The notes under the pieces: generated by a model
Seen by the model: only the letters and a program-made list of their open reading frames with translations
What the model was told of the DNA's origin: nothing
The model's database searches: none
Assembly: GCF_018446385.1 (NCBI RefSeq)
Contig: NC_055988.1
Location: 162,700,209-162,764,208 of the forward strand
Direction of reading: 5' to 3'
Origin: Zingiber officinale
Taxonomy: Eukaryota; Streptophyta; Magnoliopsida; Zingiberales; Zingiberaceae
DNA length: 64,000 bases
Made by a program: the position numbers and the translations under genes
In this document: one piece after another, positions 46,612-56,040 of the stretch
How positions within the stretch are numbered: position 1 is the first letter of the stretch
Layout of the letters: the number at the start of each line of letters is the position of its first letter

Positions 46612-47505
46612 GGGCAAAAATCAAAAGATCATCCTAAATTTTACAAATAGTCAAAAGAGCATACTCTTAAAAAAAATATACCCTAATTTTACAAGAATAC
46701 TTTTTCTTTTAATGCGGTTGCAACAATGATTAACATGTAGTAGCTAATATAGTAATATTATAATTTTGTTGTAACTATTTAGTAAGCTACTATCTATTAA
46801 CTTCTATAAATATTTTAAAGTGATTTTGACCTATTTAAAATGATTGTGATGGATTTAAATATTTTTTTTTACCAAATTGGTAAAAAGTATTTTAATATAA
46901 TAATATTCAAAGTTTAAAACTTAAAGTTCCAGTTTTTAAAATTTAGAATTTATCTATAATTCTAATTACTTAATATCTTCTACAACTAAGTACCAGTTAT
47001 TTACGTAGCTTCTATAATTATTTTAAAATGATTTTGATACATTTAAAATGATTTTTATTAAATTTAAATAATTTTGATGATAATTAATATTTTGATATAA
47101 TAGTATTCAGATTTACAATTTAAAATTGTAAGATTTTAAATTTTGAATTTAGCTATAACTATGTAATAACTACTTAGTAACTTCTATTACTATGTCCTAG
47201 TTATTTAAGAGTTTCTATATTTCTTTGCAAATGATTTTGGCTAACTTAAAAGTAATTTTGATTAAATTGATAAAAAAATATTTTTGATATAATATAGTAA
47301 ATTTGATTTAAATTAAATAATTGTTTTTTTTATAATAGCCACTATTCAGTAGTGTATAAGCTACTGACTATATGCTACAAAAAGGTTAAAATAAAAGATA
47401 CAAAGTATATGATGGGCAGGCATTCTTATTTTTTTTAAAAAAAAATAATAATGCCTTTTGATGATTTAGATTTATAAAATTTAAAGCGCGCTTCTTATTT
47501 TTCCC
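46612..47505. mobile_element. Mutator-type non-autonomous DNA element (894 bp)
   Basis: Flanked by the perfect 9-bp direct repeat AAAATACTA (46603-46611 and 47506-47514), the length typical of Mutator-like elements. The ends are imperfect terminal inverted repeats of about 50 bp: GGGCAAAAATCAAAAGATC on the left and the complement of GGGAAAAATAAGAAGCGC on the right, continuing with AAATTTTACAAAT / AAATTTTATAAAT. The interior is AT-rich with repeated ATTTTAAAATGATTTTGAT segments and codes for no transposase. Confidence 0.82.
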
Positions 47506-47692
47506 AAAATACTAAAGGTTTGCTTTATACCCTCCTTCAACCTTGAATAAAGCCTGCCTTTAGAAAGTTTGTGCGAGTTATATATATAGAATAGTCGTCT
47601 ACAGTGACTTAGATTTAACTATAGAATTTGTTCCTAAAGCAACCGGATAAAATATTTGAGTCAAATTTTGTATCCACGGACATTTTAATAAT

Positions 47693-47910
47693 GGGTGGTG
47701 TTTGGTTAAATTATTTAAATGATTATAAATATGAGTTTAATAGTAAATAAAATGAGAATAAAAATAAAACTCACCTAAATCTAAATGCATGAGTTTGAAT
47801 AATTCTAATAAATCAAAAAATTATTTTTAAATTATTATTTTTAAATTCATAATTCAAATATCCGTACTATAATTCTATTCCTACATTCTTAAATCCACCC
47901 ATCAAACACT
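47693..47910. mobile_element. Possible hAT-type MITE
   Basis: Ends contain GTGTTTGG on the left and the complement of GTGTTTGATGGG on the right, a common plant MITE signature. Flanks TTAATAAT and TTAGTAGT could be an 8-bp target duplication with two mismatches. The inside is AT-rich and non-coding. Confidence 0.35.
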
Positions 47911-48208
47911 TTAGTAGTCCAACAAATATTTCATTATCCTCCTTGAAATTTCTGAATTCACAGACGTTGTGTTTGTATCATGTCCACATTTGTCACTTAC
48001 ACCCTATATATTTTCCATATCTATGTACAACCGAACAAGTTTCAGACACGCACACGGTGTACCATTCATTTCAAGTTTCACCATAGATATATACACCAAT
48101 CAAACGGCAGGTATGACGGTGCGTCACGACAAATCCTTTCCAAAGCACTCCACCCGCAGAGACCGTGATATTACGCAATTGACCTCAACAGCACGACGGA
48201 TGGGCGTC

Positions 48209-48595
48209 TCAGGCGCCGGCCTCCCGGAGGAGCGGCACGAGACGGCCGCCGAGGTGGAGCGCGATGAGCCCCTCGATCCCGCCCACGCTCTCTCCGCCAA
48301 TGAAGAGGGCGGGGAGAGCCGCAGCGTCGGCGGCGGGCGATTCGCCTTCCTCCATCTCGATCACCGTGGGGTGGGCGCCCACCGCCGCCAGCAGCTGTCG
48401 AATCACATGGCACATGAAGCACCCACGCCGGCCGACCACAACCACCGGGCTCTCCCGGATCACCTCCCTTACCATCCGCGCCGTCCTCCTCTCCGGCGAC
48501 TCCCCACCGTCGATGGCCAGCGACGCCGCCGCCCACGCATCCACTCCTGCCCCCAATCCCAACCCCCCGTCCGCCGAGCTCGCTGCCACTTCCAT
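48209..48595 (-). CDS. CC-type (ROXY-class) glutaredoxin
   Basis: Single-exon gene for a 128-residue land-plant glutaredoxin. ROXY-class proteins bind TGA bZIP transcription factors in the nucleus and alter their output in stress and development. The fold is clear: ESPVVVVGRRGCFMC with the active site Cys59-Phe-Met-Cys62, then HVIRQLLAAVGAHPTVIEME, the cis-Pro segment LPALFIGG near residue 95 and the glycine pair in ESVGG. The usual active site in this class is CC-x-C or CC-x-S; here the second Cys is Phe. An L-x-x-L-L motif is kept (LVPLL near residue 119), but the C-terminal ALWL that often follows is missing: the protein ends REAGA. An in-frame ATG 93 bp upstream lies at the TATA region, so the shorter start is preferred. 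Codons are strongly GC-rich. Confidence 0.9.
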   Translation of the reverse strand: MEVAASSADGGLGLGAGVDAWAAASLAIDGGESPERRTARMVREVIRESPVVVVGRRGCFMCHVIRQLLAAVGAHPTVIEMEEGESPAADAAALPALFIGGESVGGIEGLIALHLGGRLVPLLREAGA

Positions 48596-48646
48596 GGCGC
48601 AGAACCGAAGGGCGAACGAGGTGCAAGGCAGCGCAGAGGAAACCGC

Positions 48647-48654
48647 ACTTATAG
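48647..48654 (-). promoter_or_regulatory. TATA box of the glutaredoxin gene
   Basis: CTATAAGT on the minus strand, about 52-59 bp before the chosen ATG, within an otherwise GC-rich stretch. Confidence 0.7.
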
Positions 48655-48696
48655 GCGGCGGAAGCGGTGGTGGTGGCCTCCGGATCACATGGGCGG

Positions 48697-48704
48697 TGAC
48701 GTCA
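48697..48704 (-). promoter_or_regulatory. TGACGTCA bZIP site, proximal
   Basis: Perfect 8-bp palindrome TGACGTCA about 45 bp upstream of the TATA box and 100 bp upstream of the ATG. It matches the core bound by TGA-type bZIP factors. Confidence 0.75.
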
Positions 48705-48772
48705 ACGCGACGGTGACGGCGAATAGTGGGGAGCGGGTCGGCGATGGCGTCACCGACCCACTAAAGCCACAG

Positions 48773-48780
48773 TGACGTCA
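48773..48780 (-). promoter_or_regulatory. TGACGTCA bZIP site, distal
   Basis: A second perfect TGACGTCA, 76 bp upstream of the first. Two such sites in a short promoter are unlikely by chance in unbiased sequence. Confidence 0.75.
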
Positions 48781-49546
48781 CGAGAGACCGGGAGCGGTCT
48801 GCGCTGCCGAATCCATCCGACGGCGCAGATCGAATCATGTCCGTGGGCGACGGTGATGCAGTTGCCGTGCCGGGGGCGGATCAGATGTGCTGCCGAAGCT
48901 TTCGGCCCAAAAGGTTCCGCCAAGGGAGTGACGCCGCGTGTCTCCACGACCGCCACGCGTCGACCTTTTGCGTCAGCAAAGGAAGCGGTGGCTTTGCTTA
49001 TGGCGGACGTATCTCGCGCGGGGAGGTCGAGTGCCATGTGTGCACTTATCGTGAGATGCCAAGGAAAAAACAGATAGAAACACGGTTTGTTTGCTAGTAA
49101 GGACATCGGAACCACACTCTGGTTGTAATAATAATCAACATCTCGTGAGAAGATTACTTTCACGTATTTATTATAATAGTATCTTTATTTGTTCACTTCT
49201 AACCCTTTTAATATTAACATTTATTATTTATATATCCCATAATTTATTTAATTATCTTAAAATTATATTATATTAAATAAATATATTTTAAAATAATAAA
49301 TTATTATTATTATTATTTTTAATAACAATCTTATTTTAAAAAATAATTTTACTATTTTAAAAAATAATATTAAATTTATAAATTTTTAATAAATAAAATT
49401 TTTAAAAAAAATACACACACAAATGGGGTTGGCCCACCCCATATGTTGCCTATTTTGAACGCGTTAAATATTTTGAATGCAATTAAATAAAGGGATGTTA
49501 TAGGTGTTAATATCAAGGAGGTATTATAACATCTTATTAATATATT
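48781..49546. other. Distal promoter region and AT-rich DNA
   Basis: 48781-49030 is GC-rich and may be part of the glutaredoxin promoter. From 49130 it turns AT-rich with a (TTA)n tract near 49298-49320 and a palindromic TGGGGTTGGCCCACCCCA at 49422-49440. No gene is supported. Confidence 0.5.
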
Positions 49547-49556
49547 CATTGTAGAT

Positions 49557-49801
49557 GCTCTAAGGGCGTGTCCGATGGGGTATGCATGAGGTGTTGTCAT
49601 CATAAGGTCTGAGATTCGAATCTCGACAAAGTTGAGGTAAATGTCTCCCTTATGTGCTAGTCACTATTCCAAAGGCTAGTAGCCGTCCGTGATTTACCTC
49701 ATCCGTGTTGGTCCTGGGACGGATTGGTGAGGGCGTTGGGGCAAGCGTATTCGCTTGATGTTCTCTTTTAATTTTTTTAATTTTTTTAATTTATGAGTAT
49801 A
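49557..49801 (+). mobile_element. tRNA-derived SINE with an 11-bp imperfect target duplication
   Basis: Flanked by TCATTGTAGAT (49546-49556) and TCATTGAAGAT (49802-49812), one mismatch. An A-box-like TGTCCGATGGG (49569) and a B-box-like GATTCGAATCT (49613) form the Pol III promoter, and the 3' end is T-rich. The 3' domain resembles the truncated SINE at 44486-44603. Confidence 0.78.
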
Positions 49802-49812
49802 TCATTGAAGAT

Positions 49813-50662
49813 TTTATTTTAAAATGGTTAGGTTGGATTGTATTAAACATAAAAAAAAAACTAAATAAAAAAAATTTAGGTGTTCACTGAAAGGCTGAAG
49901 TTGTGTTGAAAAAAAAAAAAAGGCTGAAGTTGGATTATATTTTATGAGTATCTAAATATTTTTTTTTTATTTTTTTTATATTCCCCGTTGGAAAAAAATA
50001 TTTTTTTTTCAAAATCTTTATATTTTTTCTTCATAGATTTCACCCTGTTACATGCGTTTTGTAAATTTTAATATTTATAAAAACATATTGAATTTTTTAA
50101 CATTTTTATTTGTAATTTTGATGTGGGGAGAAAATTGAAAGTTCAAGTTATTATCTTAGGAAATGGTCAAAGGGCTTTTACATATAAGATAACTTTATAT
50201 TTTAATAAAAGATTTTTTTAATATTGTTATAGAATTTTTTTCATATTATTATCTAATTTAAATGATTATCAAATATGAAAAAACGTGAGAGACATGTAAT
50301 CATTTTCCGAGTGATTAAGTTTGATTATGTTATTTTGATATGATTGATAACTAATTTAAGTTAAGGTTAATTTATTATTTTGATAATATTCTTGTCAAAG
50401 ATCATGATACAGTGAATCAACGAAAAACGACTCACTAGTGAGGGCTCCCAAGATTCTTACAAATACTAATCGAGAGGTTAGAATGAGCGCCAAGTTAGGT
50501 TGGACTTGGCATAACCATTCCGACTCAAGTTAACATAGAGATTATGGCAGGACAATAAGAATTAATGGAGTAGTAGAATTCTGATGATTGTGTACGCATA
50601 CATGTACTTGTGTGAGCAAGCAATCGTTAGTGGGCCATGTAATATGGAAATTCCATCCAAGG
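49813..50662. other. AT-rich DNA and decayed repeat
   Basis: No gene. Poly-A and poly-T tracts around 49850-49980; from 50300 a retrotransposon-like leader or LTR remnant with no clear ends. Confidence 0.4.
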
Positions 50663-50669
50663 GAATTCA

Positions 50670-50891
50670 GGTGGGTTGAGTCGGAGGAGTCAGATAAGTC
50701 GAGTCCTTAGTATTGAATTAGACTGAGCTGGAGGAGTCGAGTGAGCCGAGTATTTGGTGTCAAGATAGACTCAACTGGTGGAGTCTAGTGAGCTGAGTCT
50801 TTGGTGTCGGGATAAATTGGATCGAAGGAGTTGGGTGAGATGAGTCCTTAGTGTCGGGGTAGATTGGACTGAAGGAGTCTGGTGCAGGGGA
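50670..50891. repeat. Minisatellite, 47-bp period
   Basis: Four full units (50704-50750, 50751-50797, 50798-50844, 50845-50891) and a partial one before them, each with GGAGTCGAGTGAG-like and TTGGTGTCGGGATA-like segments. Units differ by roughly 15-25 percent. Confidence 0.85.
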
Positions 50892-51194
50892 TCCACTTTG
50901 ACTTTTACCTCTGCTTGACCTTTTACTCGGTAGCGAGGTCGAACGTCGCCATGTGTAGGTCGATGTTATTCACTATATCACAAGCCTCCCCATCAAATTT
51001 ATTCGAAGGAGGTTTGAGTCTGACTAACTAAACTGTAGCATGATTTAATCTATCTGTCAACTCGATCCCTAGGGCTGATGTGGCCCAAAAACCTTACCGC
51101 TCCACTAGTACTTGCCTTGGAAATCTATGAGTTAGGCGTCATTAATGCGAACGATACATGTGATGGTGTATTTGGACCATGATTAGTCTGTCCT
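50892..51194. other. Unassigned repeat-like DNA
   Basis: No coding frame; probably part of an LTR together with the minisatellite before it and the duplication after it. Confidence 0.35.
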
Positions 51195-51298
51195 ATTGGC
51201 CATCAATGCTGACCCGTCTGAGGTTAACAAGTGGTGACGTCATGCTATTGCCCATCAATGCCGACCTGCCTGAGGTTAACAAGTGGTGACGTCATGCT
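51195..51298. repeat. Tandem duplication of a 52-bp unit
   Basis: 51195-51246 and 51247-51298 differ at about four positions. Each unit contains one TGACGTCA. Confidence 0.9.
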
Positions 51299-51631
51299 GC
51301 GAATATCAACTCAAGGAGACTATTGAGATTCTATAGGTTTGGGAGCTTGATCTAATGGCTTTGCGCAATAAGCTCGTCTTTTTTAGCTTCCAAATTAGAT
51401 AGCTAAGAATGATGGGTTCAGGCTTTATGAATATTGTCACCTTCTCCATCATTGTCTTTAAGTTCCAGCACCAGTGACCCTTCACGACTTCACAGATTTC
51501 CTTATTGTTGTAAGTTTCCTCACCACTACTATGCTCCGATCCTCGCTAATCCTTTCTTATGTCTTCTGCATGATCTACCACTCTATCCATTACAACTGAG
51601 AGTGTTCCCACTCTCTAGTACACATCCATAT
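51299..51631. other. Unassigned DNA
   Basis: An open frame at 51434-51697 is rich in Ser, Leu and Pro with no known motif and crosses into the LTR at 51632, so it is not accepted as a gene. Confidence 0.35.
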
Positions 51632-53140
51632 GTTAGTACAATTTTTCCTAGGTCAAGGTTGACCAAGTTGACTAGGTTTGAGTTGGCTCAAGTTTGAGTC
51701 TTGATATTTGACAATATATGGAGATTGTAGGTATAATTGTTTGTTTGGGGAGATTGTTGCCTCTAGTCAAGGGTTCACCAGTTTGATGTGAAGAAAAGTC
51801 AAGTAGGTCAAGGTTGACCAAATACTTGACTAGAAAGTCCTAACTGGAGGTTAGGTAAGGGCAAGTCCTATGGGAAGGTTGGCAAAAGATGAAAATCTAA
51901 GTGAGTCAGTGTTGACCGGATACTTGTTGGGGAAGTCCTGATGAGTGAAGTCAGACAATTGGAAAGTCCTAGTGAGTGAAGCTAGGCAGAAGGAAATCTT
52001 AGTAAGTGAAGCCAGGTGAAAAGCCCTAGTGAGTGAAGTTAGGCAGATGAAAGTCCTAGTGAGTAAAGCCAGACATGTGGAAATCCAGGTGGGTCAAGGT
52101 TGACCGGACATCTGGTGATTCAAAGTCAAAGTAGGTCAAAGGATTGACCAGATACTTGGCACAAGAAGAAAAATCCAAGTGGGTCAAAAGATTGACTGGA
52201 CACTCGATGAAGAAGTCCTAATAAGTTAAGATTGACCAGATGCTAGGCAAAGAGGAGTTTCAACATGTCAAGATTGACCGGATATTGGGTAAAGAAACCC
52301 TAGACTTCAGTTGGGAAGTTAGGATTTGGTAATCGATTAGGTTAGTTAATTATCGTAACTTAATCAATTAATGTAATTACTTAAGCTTGGAATCACGAGA
52401 GAGACTCTCTAATCGATTGGTTCAATTGATTAGGACACTGTAAGAGATTAGGGTAATTGCTTACAGTGTCTTTTTACGTTAAACAGTTAGTTATGTTCGA
52501 CGCTTAAGCGATCAGGGTAATCACTTAAAACTGGATTTTGCAAAAGGCACAGAGATTTCGGTAAACGATTAAATAGGAAAGCTTAATTACTTACGAATTG
52601 TTCTCGTGTGAACAGAAAGTTTTCTAATCGATTAGGATAATTAATTAAGCTTGAAAAACTAGTCATTATCAGCCTGGTAAAAGGCTTTGGTGTGCACTAT
52701 TCTTATTAGCTCTCGACAGATTCTCTTCCACTCTTCACCAATCTCATAGCTAGTTCTTGAAGCTTCTTGGAGACAAGTGTTGCTGCACTTCCAAGGTCAA
52801 GAGGCGTTCCTAAACAAGAAGAAAGCAAGCTAGGGTTTCATTGATTGTAATCTTGTAAGATTCCATTTTGTATTAGCTTGTGTTTTCCTTTTCTTGTATT
52901 CCATTGTTGTGAGCTTGTACGAGGCTTCTCCGCCTCCGGATTGTTTCTGAGAAGGAGTGTTATTATAGTAGATGTATGAGAGAGGGGCGAACCTTTTGGA
53001 TTAGTCACCTCATTTGAGGTAGATACCAAGTAAATATTTGGCGTTAGCATTGGAGAAGTTTGTTTCGGGTATTCCGCTACACATTATCATCGAAGTGAAG
53101 TGACGAGCTATTCACCCGCCTCTTAGAATCGAAGTATCAA
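51632..53140 (+). repeat. SIRE-like LTR H, approximate ends
   Basis: Matches the LTR F (58050-59058) from about 52130 onward: shared segments include AAGTGGGTCAAAAGATTGACTGG, an AATCGATT-type array (52325-52650) and GAAGCTTCTTGGAGACAAGTGTTGC. Its first part (51750-52100) repeats a 33-36-bp unit around AGTCCTAGTGAGTGAAGCCAGGC. No internal region follows, so it may be a solo or truncated LTR. Confidence 0.65.
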
Positions 53141-53149
53141 GTCCTCTTT

Positions 53150-53535
53150 GTCCTACTTAGATTTTTCTCTTTTCAACATTCCCGTTAGACTTTCTTTGCC
53201 TATCCTCCAGTTAGTACTAGTCATTCATCAGACTTCTCACCTTTGCCTAACCTTAGTTAGGACTTTTTATTGCCTAACCTCTAGTTGGAGTTTTCCCTTG
53301 CCTAATCTCAGTTAGGACTTTCTATTGTCTAACCTCCGGTTAGGGATTTCCATTACCTAACCTTTAGTTAGGACTTTCCTACTTAAGTATTTGGTTCTCC
53401 CTTGACCTACTTAACTTGTCTCTCACATATTGTCAAATATTAAAACTCAAACTCAAGTTAATATGAGCTTAGTCAACTTGGTCAACTTTGACCCGAGCAT
53501 GATTGCACCAATGTCATTATGTCTTTGGGCATGAT
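53150..53535 (-). repeat. Inverted LTR fragment next to LTR H
   Basis: Read on the minus strand it repeats the beginning of LTR H: GTCAAAGTTGACCAAGTTGAC, then TTTGAG and TATTTGACAATAT, then CTAACTAAAGGTTAGG units with a period of about 36 bp. It is thus an LTR start of a related element in the opposite orientation. Confidence 0.65.
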
Positions 53536-53544
53536 ACATAATGT

Positions 53545-54103
53545 TAAATTGACTTAGGGTCCTATTTCATTCGCCACCTAGTGAAAATTGGAAAGGCTTT
53601 ATCAAGAACTATAGTTTTCAATGGATTGATTACACACATAGTTGTGACCTTAGGTTATAATCTAGATGGGCTCAAAGTTATTCATGGTAGTTCAAGGACA
53701 AATCTTGATGCATGTTTGGCAATGAATATGATAATTAAAGATGTGGATAGTTATGGTTTGGTTCTAAAATATAGATTCTCCCTTAGATTGCCAAATCTCG
53801 AGCACACCATGGTCCAAAATGATGTTAATCGGGCCTTGTCCATTACCTTACCAGTTCTCGTCCTCCTTGAACTTCCTAGACCATCCCCCGATAATCTCAA
53901 ACCTACTAGATATTCTTTTATTTGTGATTATTCTTTTTTAGGTCATATTAGGTTTGATTTTTCTAATTTCTGCACCTCCCTCGACACCATCCATACCGAG
54001 CAATTTGAGCATAGATATCTCTTGGAGGAACAAAGGCACATGATGGATGAACAATACCAAAGTGTGCAACATTACTTTCAGAGGGAGAATGACTTCTACA
54101 ACC
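53545..54103 (+). pseudogene. Retrotransposon-type ORF cut by element G
   Basis: An open frame of about 175-190 codons (SYFIRHLVKIGKAL, then VFNGLITHIVVTLGYNLDGL, then DACLAMNM, ending HYFQRENDFYNL). It resembles the plant transposon protein domain found in Athila-type gypsy elements, where a similar GGLIT motif precedes a DxxACLAMGM-like motif; that link is from memory. The frame runs exactly to the first base of the G LTR at 54104, whose TAA supplies the stop, so the ORF is truncated at both ends. Codon use is AT-rich. No function can be assigned. Confidence 0.45.
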
Positions 54104-55098
54104 TGTAAGTACCCCGTTATAATTTTAGTATGATCAACTAAGTCAAGTTAGGTCTTGTGTATATTTGATGTCTTGTGTCTAAGTGTACAGGAACTTAGGA
54201 GCATAGGAAGTCGAGTGAAAGACACAGCTAGCAAGAAAAATGACATGGGAGAGAGTTGTTGGACTCAGTGCATCTGAGGGATGAGGTGTCGCGGAAGATT
54301 ATGCTGGCGGATGAGAAGGAAGCGCATGATATTTCCTAGGGATGAGAAGCTTAAGCAGAAGCTTGCTTGAGGAGAAGATCGGAAAATGAGTTCGGGTGAG
54401 CCCTATTCCGAATGGCCGAAATCACCCAAGCGAACAGAGCCGAAAATGAGGAAAACCGGACAGTCAATAAGGAGTTGACGTTAGGGTGCCTGGACCTAGT
54501 CCAGGCACTTGGATTGCCCGGGCGCTTGGACCGAGTCTAGGTACCTGGACTGTCTGGGCGTTAGGACTTAGTCCAGGCACCCGGACCCCCTGGGGCAATC
54601 CAGGGCGCCTCCTCATGCACTCTGCTTGAGGATCGTGTCAGCATGGTCCGGGCACATGAACTTGGTCCTGGCGCCCAGATCAGAAAAGTTTATCCTCAAC
54701 TAGCTTATCTATGCTTAGGCGCTCGAACCCCTTCTAGGCGCTCAGAGCTGCCACATCAACAGATGATCAGATCTGACCAGCATGCTATAAATAGAGCTCT
54801 GCTCTCAGTAGTTCAGAGCAACACTTGAAAACGATTTTCTTTCTGTTCTACTTTGTAATCTAGTGCTTAAACTGCTATAAGAGGCTTCTTCACCAGAAGG
54901 AGATTTGATAGTGAGCTTTCAACATCTTGGACTAGTAATCTTCTGATTACAAACCAAGTAAAAAGATTTGTCTCTTCTTTCTTTCCTGTTAATTAGTTTT
55001 TATTAAATAAGTGTTTCTTAATTTAATTTGAGAAGTCAAAAAATATTTAATTTTCAGGATAATTCACCCCCATCTTACCAGTCTCAAGGGGACCAACA
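54104..55098 (+). repeat. 5' LTR of element G (995 bp)
   Basis: Starts TGTAAGTACC and ends CCAACA. It has a GGCGCC/CCAGGCACCTGGAC-type array (54485-54735) upstream of TATAAATA at 54786-54793. Five bases CAACC precede it. Confidence 0.85.
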
Positions 55099-55100
55099 AT

Positions 55101-55112
55101 TGATATCAGGGC
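55101..55112 (+). promoter_or_regulatory. Diverged primer-binding site of element G
   Basis: TGATATCAGGGC, two mismatches to the initiator-Met primer-binding site, two bases after the LTR end. Confidence 0.7.
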
Positions 55113-55159
55113 AAGGATACTTTAGAAGGACTAACCGCCAACTGAAGTAACAAAAACAA

Positions 55160-56040
55160 TGACTGGACCAAGCCTCAACCCGCCAAAGTTCGAGGGGAGT
55201 TCACACACTAGAAATGTCGAATGGAGGTATTCATAAAATTGATTTTGAAATTATTTTAATAATAAAGTACAATCTTGTAGTACCCAAGGATCAGTAAGGC
55301 AAAGAGAAAGAAGAGTACCTTTGGATGAAAAAAGAGCAAAGTGACTTTGTAGCCAACAGTAAAGCAGAATATCATTTACTAAGTGTATTACCGTCTCAAG
55401 AAGTTAATTGCATCGGAAGCTACATCTCGACCAAGATCTCTGGGAGAAATTCCTGGAACTCCATGAAGGCACATCCGAAGCAAAGCTTGCACGATGAGAT
55501 ATTCTTCAGGGTAAGCTAACAAATCTTCGCTTAGAAAAGGTGAGACAATGGCTCAACTACATGCGAAGATCAAGGAGCTAATCACCAGACTGACTAATAT
55601 CAGTGAAAAGGTAACCAACCAGGACTTGGTTCGCTATGCACTCAATGCATTTCCCAGATCTCCAGAATGGATCTCAATAATAGACGCATATTACATCTCT
55701 AAAGACTTGAAGGTATGTACTTTAGAAGAACTCTTCTCTACATTAGAATTACATGAAACTAGATGTGCAGATATGACAAAAGAATCAAGTCAGAATGTAG
55801 CACTGAAAGCCACAAAGAAGGACAAACCCGAGTCAGACTCAGATATAGATGCAGACCAAGAAGCTTACATGATAAGGAATTTTTTTTTAAAAAAAATAAA
55901 TCTAACAAATTTAAAGAAATACAAAATAGAAAAAATCCTAGAAACAAAAGAAATGTTCGATGTTACCAGCGTCAAAAGGAAGGACACATAAAGGAGGACT
56001 ACCTAGAACTCAAGAAGGAAAAAGATAAGGACTAAGGAGA
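55160..56040 (+). pseudogene. SIRE-type gag of element G
   Basis: Begins near TGPSLNPPKFEGSS (55160) with several stops in the first 350 bp. The clear part is 55548-55991: MAQLHAKIKELITRLTNISE, RYALNAFPRSPEW, DAYYISKDLKVCTLEELFSTLELHE, which aligns with the SIRE-2 gag (RYALNSFPRSTLW, AYKVSKDLSSIRLDELFSEFELHE). The zinc knuckle region is decayed (CYQRQKEGHIKEDY lacks the first and last Cys pairing). It would have built particles but is now broken. Confidence 0.85.

Noticed and set aside
48264-48775. Plus-strand and alternate minus-strand reading frames over the glutaredoxin gene
   Set aside because: They are shadows caused by the strong GC bias of the real minus-strand gene; none has a recognisable domain.
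50670-50891. Regularly repeated units that might suggest a CRISPR array
   Set aside because: The units are adjacent 47-bp tandem copies with no unique spacers, in plant-type DNA; it is a minisatellite.
51434-51697. 87-codon plus-strand frame
   Set aside because: Low-complexity composition, no motif and it runs into an LTR.
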